From Candidatus Mesolinea sp. UBA5823 (GTDB taxonomy: Bacteria > Chloroflexota > Anaerolineae > Anaerolineales > Anaerolineaceae), in the NCBI GenBank assembly GCA_002417685.1, contig DICP01000113.1, forward strand, positions 34,304 to 45,670: a DNA stretch of 11,367 bases, in the 5' to 3' direction. A program made the position numbers and the translations under genes. The notes below the pieces were generated by a model. It worked only from the letters and a program-made list of their open reading frames with translations. It made no database searches and was not told where the DNA came from. Below, piece by piece: positions 6,822 through 11,367 of this stretch. Numbering within the stretch: the first letter of the stretch is position 1; each line of letters begins with the position of its first letter.

Positions 6822-6862
6822 ACTCGCCAGAAAGTTATTTGTTTTCATTCATGGAGGATGCG

Positions 6863-7087
6863 TTGAACACACCTATTAACATTGCAATTATTGTCACCTC
6901 AATAGCTCTTATCGCGAGTATCTTGCTCCAGAGTAAGGGTATCGGCTTGGGCAGCCTTTCAGGCGGAGATACCGGCGGTGTCTATACCAAACGCCGTGGT
7001 GTTGACCGGATTTTGTTTTTTATCACCATTGGGATGGCAGTACTTTTTGTCATCTTAGCTTTAATTAGCGTCGTTATTACTGGATAA
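6863..7087 (+). CDS. secG: Preprotein translocase subunit SecG
   Basis: Small membrane subunit that works with SecY and SecE in protein export. The start chosen is TTG at 6863, because GGAGG (6853-6857) lies five bases before it. The ATG at 6851 overlaps that ribosome binding site, and the TTG at 6839 is further upstream. The product is 74 aa, normal for SecG. Two membrane helices (about 4-22 and 50-72) flank the family's cytoplasmic loop, with the signature LLQSKGIGLGSLSGGDTGG and then the KRRGVDRILF segment. It heads a run of four plus-strand genes and is driven by a strong promoter. The identification is secure despite the short length. Confidence 0.95.
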   Translation: MNTPINIAIIVTSIALIASILLQSKGIGLGSLSGGDTGGVYTKRRGVDRILFFITIGMAVLFVILALISVVITG

Positions 7088-7129
7088 GCGCTTTTTGGAT
7101 AGCCTTAAGGTCCTTCAGAAACATCAAAC

Positions 7130-7134
7130 GGAGG
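7130..7134 (+). promoter_or_regulatory. Shine-Dalgarno separated from its start codon by a hairpin
   Basis: GGAGG at 7130-7134 is the only good ribosome binding site before the binding-protein ATG at 7178, but it is 43 bases away. The hairpin at 7137-7169 fills the gap. If it folds, only 2 + 8 unpaired bases remain between GGAGG and ATG, close to a normal spacing. Confidence 0.45.
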
Positions 7135-7136
7135 TT

Positions 7137-7172
7137 AAAGACAACTCGCCATTTCTGGGGGTTGTCTTTTTT
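7137..7172 (+). terminator. Terminator or attenuator hairpin between secG and the binding-protein gene
   Basis: AAAGACAAC (7137-7145) pairs perfectly with GTTGTCTTT (7161-7169). Further C-G pairs inside (7147, 7149, 7150 with 7159, 7158, 7157) lengthen it. A run of six T's (7167-7172) follows. The form is that of an intrinsic terminator, yet the next gene starts only six bases after the T-run and shows no separate promoter. Partial termination that lowers downstream expression relative to secG is likely. Confidence 0.75.
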
Positions 7173-7177
7173 AAACC

Positions 7178-8863
7178 ATGAAAAAGTTTCGCTGGCAGCT
7201 ACTTATTATTTTGATCACTGGCTTGGTAGTTGGGCTTTTGCTCTTGCTGCAGCAAGACAGCACTGCGCCGGAAGTTGAGAGCACCATTAGCCCCATTTCC
7301 GGTGGAATTTACACTGAGGCATTAGTTGGCAATTTCTTGCGCTTCAACCCAATCCTCGATCGCTACAATCAGCCCGACCAGGACGTAGACAGGCTGATTT
7401 TCAGCAGCCTCGTAAAGTTCGATGCCAATGGTTTCCCTCAACCTGATTTAGCTGAAACTTGGAGCTACACCAGCGATGGCACGCGTTTTACCTTCAGCCT
7501 AAGGCAAAATGCTTATTGGCACGACGGCACCCCAGTGACTGCACAGGATGTAGCATTCACGGTCTCGCTCATGAAAAGTGAGCATCAGCTCTTCCCTGAA
7601 GACCTTCGCAAGTTCTGGTCGGAAATTCAGGTGGATGTCGTTTCGGATACAGTGATAGAGTTTGCCTTACCCGAAGCCTTTGCGCCATTTTTAGATTACC
7701 TCAGTTTTCAGGTGCTGCCAGTACATCTTTTGGGCAATTTAAGCGTGGATCAACTCGTTGATCATCCCTTTAATTTGGCACCTGTGGGGAGCGGGCCTTA
7801 TAAATTTAGGAAGTTCCTCGTCGAGGATGGGGTGGTGACAGGTGTAGATCTCGTTGCCAATGCAGATTTTTACGGTGGTCGACCTTATATCGATGAAGTC
7901 GTTTTCCAATACTATCCGTCAGAAGCGCTGGCTTGGGCAGCGTATCAGGCAGGGGAGGTCGATGGTATATCTGCAATTTCCAATGATATCTTGCCGGAAG
8001 TCCTAGCAGACCCGACCTTAAAACTTTATTCCAGCCGGATGCCGCGCTTGAGCATTGTATTCCTCAATCTGAAAAACCCCGCCAAACCGTTCTTACAACA
8101 AGCTGAGTTCCGCCAGGCGCTGATGCTATCGATCAATCGGCAGGCAATTTTGGATAACTTGCTACTGGGTCAAGGGATTTTAGCTAACGGTCCGATTTTG
8201 CCAGGTAACTGGGCATACTACCCAGACCTAAGCAGCTATGGCTATGACCCAGATTCCGCAGCTCAACGTATCGCAGCTTTAGGGATTACGCGTAATGAGG
8301 CTGGGGTCATGGTGACAAGCGAAGGTGTGGAAGTTCGTTTGGTATTGTTGGTTCCGCAAGATACACTGCATCAGCAAATTGCAGAACAAATCAAACAAGG
8401 CTGGGAAGCTGTTGGCATTGCAGTAGATTTGCTTGTGGAACCGCACGATCAAGTGGTTGCTCGCTTAGAATCACACGATTATGATGCGGCACTTGTGGAT
8501 ATTGACCTTTCTGGAACACCGGACCCCGACCCTTATCCGTTCTGGGCGCAGTCTCAAGCTCAGGGAGGGCAGAACTATTCTCAATGGAGTAATCGCGCTG
8601 CGAGTGAATACCTTGAGCAGGCTCGGGTTACAAACGATTATGAGCTCCGCACCAAACTTTACCGCAACTTCCAGATCTTATTTCACGAGGAGCTCCCTTC
8701 ACTGCCGCTGTTTTACCCGGTATACAATTATGGTGTCCGTAACACAGTTTACGGGGTAACCGTTGGCCCAATATACGACCCCAGCGATAGGTTGAAGGAT
8801 CTCGCCACTTGGTACATCTTATCCGGGAGAGCAACACCTGAAATAACCCCAACTGCAGAGTAA
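7178..8863 (+). CDS. ABC transporter solute-binding protein, family 5 (peptide/nickel type)
   Basis: Extracellular substrate-binding protein of the SBP_bac_5 (DppA/OppA) family, 561 aa. The domain runs from about 70 to 470 and holds the usual markers: DRLIFSSLVKFDANGFPQPD, LAETWSYTSDGTRFTFSLRQ, HDGTPVTAQDVAFTV and the later GSGPYKF. The N-terminus has a positive start (MKKFRW) and one hydrophobic helix (about 8-24) with no lipobox cysteine. It therefore seems held in the membrane by an uncleaved anchor rather than by lipid, followed by a Ser/Pro/Glu linker. No permease or ATPase gene is adjacent, so it is an orphan component here. Ligand is probably peptide-like but unproven. The ATG at 7178 is the natural start, although its ribosome binding site lies beyond a hairpin. 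Confidence 0.92.
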   Translation: MKKFRWQLLIILITGLVVGLLLLLQQDSTAPEVESTISPISGGIYTEALVGNFLRFNPILDRYNQPDQDVDRLIFSSLVKFDANGFPQPDLAETWSYTSDGTRFTFSLRQNAYWHDGTPVTAQDVAFTVSLMKSEHQLFPEDLRKFWSEIQVDVVSDTVIEFALPEAFAPFLDYLSFQVLPVHLLGNLSVDQLVDHPFNLAPVGSGPYKFRKFLVEDGVVTGVDLVANADFYGGRPYIDEVVFQYYPSEALAWAAYQAGEVDGISAISNDILPEVLADPTLKLYSSRMPRLSIVFLNLKNPAKPFLQQAEFRQALMLSINRQAILDNLLLGQGILANGPILPGNWAYYPDLSSYGYDPDSAAQRIAALGITRNEAGVMVTSEGVEVRLVLLVPQDTLHQQIAEQIKQGWEAVGIAVDLLVEPHDQVVARLESHDYDAALVDIDLSGTPDPDPYPFWAQSQAQGGQNYSQWSNRAASEYLEQARVTNDYELRTKLYRNFQILFHEELPSLPLFYPVYNYGVRNTVYGVTVGPIYDPSDRLKDLATWYILSGRATPEITPTAE

Positions 8864-8880
8864 AATTGTGGGAGGTGCCA

Positions 8881-9396
8881 ATGGCTGCACAATATCAAAA
8901 AAAACCTGGCTATACGGAGCTTATTCATGAAGCAGGCGTTTCTAAAGCTGATGCGCGTTTGCGTGTAGTCGGAGCAATCGATGAGGCTAATGCAAGTTTG
9001 GGTTTAGCCAAAGCATTCCTTTCCGATCAGGCAAAAAAAGAGCTCATTTCCTCTTGTCAGCAGGTACTCTCTCTTATTATGGCAGTAATTGCTGGTTGGA
9101 AACATAAAAACACTCCACAAGAGCTCGAAGATGCATTAAAACGCTTGGAGCAGGAGTTAGCGTTGCTTAAAGCAGATTACCCCTTGCCCAATAAATTTAT
9201 CCTACCGGGTGAAACGCCTGCATCAGCTGCCTTAGACTTAGCTCGGGCAGTGGTGCGCCGCGCTGAGCGTGAAGCAGTTTGGTTAGCACAAAATGAAGGT
9301 AACGTCAGCGATACAATCCTCACTTACCTCAACAGATTATCTTCAGTGTGCTTTTCCCTCGAAATTGCAGAGTTATCAAAGCCATCCGCAGGCTAG
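8881..9396 (+). CDS. PduO-type cob(I)alamin adenosyltransferase relative, divergent N-terminus
   Basis: Belongs to the PduO/MMAB family of ATP:cob(I)alamin adenosyltransferases, trimers of helical bundles that make adenosylcobalamin. ATG at 8881 has GGGAGG five bases before it, better than the TTG at 8866. The 171-aa product keeps GAIDEANASLG (31-41), FILPGE (106-111), the arginine-rich ARAVVRRAER (121-130) and YLNRLS (149-154). The N-terminal ATP loop, normally T-R-T-G-D-x-G-x-T followed by a GG-x-R-V-x-K stretch, is here QYQKKPGYTELIHEAGVSK, with Gly-Asp lost. The Asp after YLNRLS is Ser and the final Ala-Arg helix end is missing. It could be an enzyme with altered nucleotide binding or a non-catalytic relative. 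It sits 17 bases after the binding-protein gene and 15 before the DUF554 gene, so the three look co-transcribed. Confidence 0.82.
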   Translation: MAAQYQKKPGYTELIHEAGVSKADARLRVVGAIDEANASLGLAKAFLSDQAKKELISSCQQVLSLIMAVIAGWKHKNTPQELEDALKRLEQELALLKADYPLPNKFILPGETPASAALDLARAVVRRAEREAVWLAQNEGNVSDTILTYLNRLSSVCFSLEIAELSKPSAG

Positions 9397-9411
9397 AATC
9401 AGTAGGCTGGC

Positions 9412-10131
9412 ATGATCGGGACGTTGTTAAATGTTGCTACGATTTTACTAGGCGGGCTCTTTGGCCTTTTGGCTGGCAGCCGCATTCCAACAAAATTTCG
9501 AGAGACACTCGTTTCTGCGATGGGGTTATTTACTTTAGCTTATGGCATCCGCATGTTTGGGGAGACTGCAAATATCCTCATTCCTTTGTCTAGTTTGGTC
9601 TTAGGGACGATCTTAGGCGAATGGCTGAAAATTGAAGATGGGCTGGAGCACTTAGGCCAAACCCTGCAAGCAAAAGTTAACCGTTCTGATCAAGCGTTGA
9701 GTGCCAACGCGAAGCGCTTCGTCGATGGTTTTGTGACAGCTTCGCTGCTTTTTTGCATTGGACCGATGGCAATTTTAGGCTCTATACAAGATGGCATCAG
9801 TGGAGATTTTCAGATGTTAGCGGTCAAAGCAGTCTTAGATGGTTTAGCTGCAATGGCATTTGCCTCAACGTTGGGTGTGGGAGTGCTATTTTCGGCAGCA
9901 ATTGTGCTCATTTATCAGGGAGCCATCAGTCTATTGGCGCAATGGATTGGTCAGGGCTTTAGCACGGCTGTTGTCAATGAAATGAGCGCAGTGGGTGGGG
10001 TGATATTAGCAGGCATTGCGATCAGTAACTTATTGGAGATCAAAAAAATCCGCACAGGGAGCTTTTTACCGGCATTATTTATTGCAATTGCGATTGTTCT
10101 AGCGCTCAATGCCTTTGGTGTGGTAATTTGA
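9412..10131 (+). CDS. DUF554 family integral membrane protein
   Basis: Multi-pass membrane protein of 239 aa matching the DUF554 (YdfK/YqgA) family, whose transport or other role is not established. Family markers are MIGTLLNVATILLGGLFGLL at the N-terminus, LGTILGEWLKIE (64-75), and the signature FCIGPMAILGSIQDGISGD (114-132) followed by KAVLDGLAAMAFAS. About six or seven hydrophobic segments are visible, the last at about 218-239. The ATG at 9412 follows the adenosyltransferase stop by 15 bases with only a weak AGG upstream, so translation may be coupled. It is the last gene of the secG operon and ends 12 bases before a bidirectional terminator. Confidence 0.93.
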   Translation: MIGTLLNVATILLGGLFGLLAGSRIPTKFRETLVSAMGLFTLAYGIRMFGETANILIPLSSLVLGTILGEWLKIEDGLEHLGQTLQAKVNRSDQALSANAKRFVDGFVTASLLFCIGPMAILGSIQDGISGDFQMLAVKAVLDGLAAMAFASTLGVGVLFSAAIVLIYQGAISLLAQWIGQGFSTAVVNEMSAVGGVILAGIAISNLLEIKKIRTGSFLPALFIAIAIVLALNAFGVVI

Positions 10132-10141
10132 TACCAAACAT

Positions 10142-10177
10142 AAAAAACCTCACAGAGGAATCTGCGGGGTTTTGCGT
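10142..10177. terminator. Bidirectional terminator between DUF554 gene and dsbA-like gene
   Basis: AAAACCTC (10144-10151) pairs with GGGGTTTT (10166-10173), then an A-C mismatch, then CAGA (10153-10156) with TCTG (10161-10164) around a GGAA loop. A T-rich run follows on the plus strand, and six T's on the minus strand (complement of 10142-10147). It serves both convergent transcripts. Confidence 0.85.
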
Positions 10178-10196
10178 TTTAGATTGTAATCGCGCT

Positions 10197-10871
10197 TCAC
10201 TCACTCGCCGAAGCTAAAGCAGCTTCAACGGTGGCAACTAATTCGTTAGAGTACACCAACGTGCCATTTACAGAAAAGACAGGCGTAGCGTTCACTCCTA
10301 AGGTGGTGGCGTAAACTTTATCTGCTGCGACATCATCAAGGTGTTCGTCGGACTGTAAACATTGCTCGAAAGCCTCAACGTCCAAACCCACTTTTTTGGC
10401 ATAATCAATGAGGTTTGATTCGGTATACGCTCCAGTGTAGGTGTTATAAGTAAAGAGTTGGGTTTTATACTGCCAAAAAGCATTTTGATCAGCTGCACAG
10501 TAAGCTGCTTCGGCTGCTGCAGTTGAGTCTTCAGCTAAGAAAGGAAAATTGTAAAATTTCAGATAGACTTTACCCGTATTGACATATTGTTCGATGAAAT
10601 CCGGTTCCACGTTTTCTGAGAAGTCTTTACAATGGCTGCAGCGGAAGTCTGAAAATTCCTCCACTTTTACAGGGGCATTCGGATTACCAAGCGCAAATCC
10701 GTCTTGATCGGGCAGTTTGCTTGTCTCTACTGGTTGGTTGAGCAGCATTTGGACTCCAAAAACAATCAGGGCAATAGCTGCGATGATGATAATGATGATG
10801 GTTGTGGTTTTGCGCGAAGCGGCTTTGCGTTGACTGCGTAATTTTTCTCTTTGGGAATTTGTATTTGGCAT
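10197..10871 (-). CDS. Membrane-anchored DsbA-like thiol-disulfide oxidoreductase
   Basis: Extracytoplasmic disulfide oxidoreductase of the DsbA/thioredoxin_4 group. ATG at 10871 lies nine bases after GGAG (10881-10884); ATGs nearer the GGAG are too close. Of its 224 residues, the first 21 are basic and cytoplasmic, then comes one membrane helix (about 22-44) opening with seven isoleucines. The thioredoxin domain starts near 60 (ALGNPNAPVKVEEFSDFRC). The active site is CSHC (78-81) and the cis-proline is in NATPVFSVNG (Pro197). Two further cysteines (125, 171) could form a second pair. It probably oxidises exported proteins and needs a DsbB/VKOR-type partner that is not in the window. It has its own promoter behind the GNAT gene and ends against a shared terminator. 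Confidence 0.93.
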   Translation of the reverse strand: MPNTNSQREKLRSQRKAASRKTTTIIIIIIAAIALIVFGVQMLLNQPVETSKLPDQDGFALGNPNAPVKVEEFSDFRCSHCKDFSENVEPDFIEQYVNTGKVYLKFYNFPFLAEDSTAAAEAAYCAADQNAFWQYKTQLFTYNTYTGAYTESNLIDYAKKVGLDVEAFEQCLQSDEHLDDVAADKVYATTLGVNATPVFSVNGTLVYSNELVATVEAALASASE

Positions 10872-10905
10872 ATTCATCAACTCCGTACTTACATAATGAT
10901 GCCTG

Positions 10906-10934
10906 ATTTTGCCATAACTAAGAGGAGATGTAAA
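10906..10934 (-). promoter_or_regulatory. Candidate promoter for the dsbA-like gene
   Basis: On the minus strand TTTACA (complement of 10929-10934) and CAAAAT (complement of 10906-10911) are separated by 17 bases. A TG one base before the -10 gives an extended -10 form. The start codon follows about 35 bases later. Confidence 0.55.
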
Positions 10935-10968
10935 GTTTTGGTTACAAGGTGTGTAAAAAAAGTGGTTT

Positions 10969-11367
10969 TTAGAGGTCTTTGCGATAAACTGGGATTAACT
11001 TCCCTTCCTGCTGGAAACCTAAGCTTTGATAAAACTTCAGTGAAGTAGCATTGTCGCTTTGGGTGTTTACGCTTAGCGTGGTAATACCTTTTTCTAAGCA
11101 GTCCATGAACACATTTTGGACTAATGCCCTGCCAAGGTGCTGGTGTTGGGCTTCGGGAGCAACGGCTAAGCGGGCGAGGTGAGCAAAGCTCAAAGTGGAT
11201 GTGCTTATTTGGTAGCCGACGATGCGCTCGGAAGCTATCGCAACCGTGCTATAGTTCGAATCCTGATAAGCGTGCTGCAGGCTAAGGCGGTTCATCTGCC
11301 AGGCAGGCGGGAAGGCTTGTTCGTCGAGTGTCTGCACAGCGTCTAAGTCCCGGGCTGTCATTGGACG
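10969..11367 (-). CDS. GNAT family N-acetyltransferase, RimI-like (5' end outside window)
   Basis: Acetyl-CoA-dependent N-acetyltransferase resembling RimI, which acetylates protein N-termini. Motif A reads LARLAVAPEAQHQHLGRALV, with Q-x-x-x-[LG]-G-x-A as the acetyl-CoA loop. The C-terminal motif is DNATSLKFYQSLGFQQEGK, typical of the family. An internal ATG at 11361 gives 130 aa. The frame stays open to the window edge (Arg-Pro before the Met), and the segment RPMTARDLDAVQTLDEQAF fits a normal GNAT strand 1 and helix 1, so the true start is probably a few codons beyond the edge. It lies upstream of the dsbA-like gene on the same strand with 97 bases between. Substrate is uncertain, since RimI-like proteins vary. 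Confidence 0.85.
   Translation of the reverse strand, partial: RPMTARDLDAVQTLDEQAFPPAWQMNRLSLQHAYQDSNYSTVAIASERIVGYQISTSTLSFAHLARLAVAPEAQHQHLGRALVQNVFMDCLEKGITTLSVNTQSDNATSLKFYQSLGFQQEGKLIPVYRKDL

Larger units (their letters stand above)
6354..6862. other. Long non-coding stretch with IS relic and secG promoter
   Basis: About 500 bases with no intact gene. From left to right: the LRR gene ribosome binding site (6360-6365, minus strand), a 5-bp hairpin CATCC/GGATG near 6386-6400, the tnpA relic, a hairpin at 6666-6679, then plus-strand promoter elements for secG. The stretch 6681-6770 shows nothing I can name. Confidence 0.7.

Noticed and set aside
8820..8880. Cobalamin riboswitch before the adenosyltransferase
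   Set aside because: Only 17 bases separate it from the upstream gene, leaving no room for the large aptamer.
1..11367. CRISPR array, tRNA, rRNA, phage or toxin-antitoxin genes
   Set aside because: No regularly spaced repeats, no cloverleaf-like segment and no open frame with such motifs were seen on either strand by eye.

Overview
The window looks like chromosome from a fermentative, single-membrane-type bacterium, most likely Chloroflexota (Anaerolineae). This is an inference from the gene set and protein style: a fused ADP-forming acyl-CoA synthetase, a Tat-targeted L,D-transpeptidase, a membrane-anchored DsbA, a family 5 solute-binding protein held by an uncleaved membrane anchor, and secG at the head of a mixed operon. 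No rRNA or taxonomic marker is present, so the assignment is not proven.

Left part (1-4100): the tail of a probable hemW (+) meets an L,D-transpeptidase (-) with no bases between their stops. The transpeptidase sits behind a NagD-type HAD phosphatase. Upstream of that, and separated from it by a good intrinsic terminator, is a 702-aa ADP-forming acetate/acyl-CoA ligase, which makes ATP from acyl-CoA in fermentation.

Middle part (about 4160-6680): a patch of foreign-looking DNA lies between the ligase and the secG promoter. It holds a tnpV-type transposon gene broken by one in-frame TGA, a strong TTCG-loop terminator, an intact gene for a 532-aa lipoprotein with internalin/SDS22-like leucine-rich repeats and a duplicated C-terminal module, and a frameshifted, truncated IS200/IS605 tnpA that keeps its HUH motif. 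Both mobile genes are dead, while the LRR lipoprotein is open and has a good ribosome binding site. It is therefore the likely surviving cargo.

Right part (6770-11367): a strong sigma70-type promoter drives secG, an oligopeptide-type solute-binding protein, a PduO-like cobalamin adenosyltransferase relative with a degenerate N-terminal nucleotide motif, and a DUF554 membrane protein. A hairpin with a T-tract between secG and the binding-protein gene could be an attenuator, and it also lies between the only Shine-Dalgarno sequence and the start codon. The operon ends at a bidirectional terminator shared with a convergent dsbA-like gene, which lies behind a RimI-like GNAT acetyltransferase cut by the window edge.

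The regions most worth a second look are the decayed mobile patch with its LRR lipoprotein, the hairpin-spanned ribosome binding site, and the degenerate adenosyltransferase. No complete new defence or mobile system is visible.
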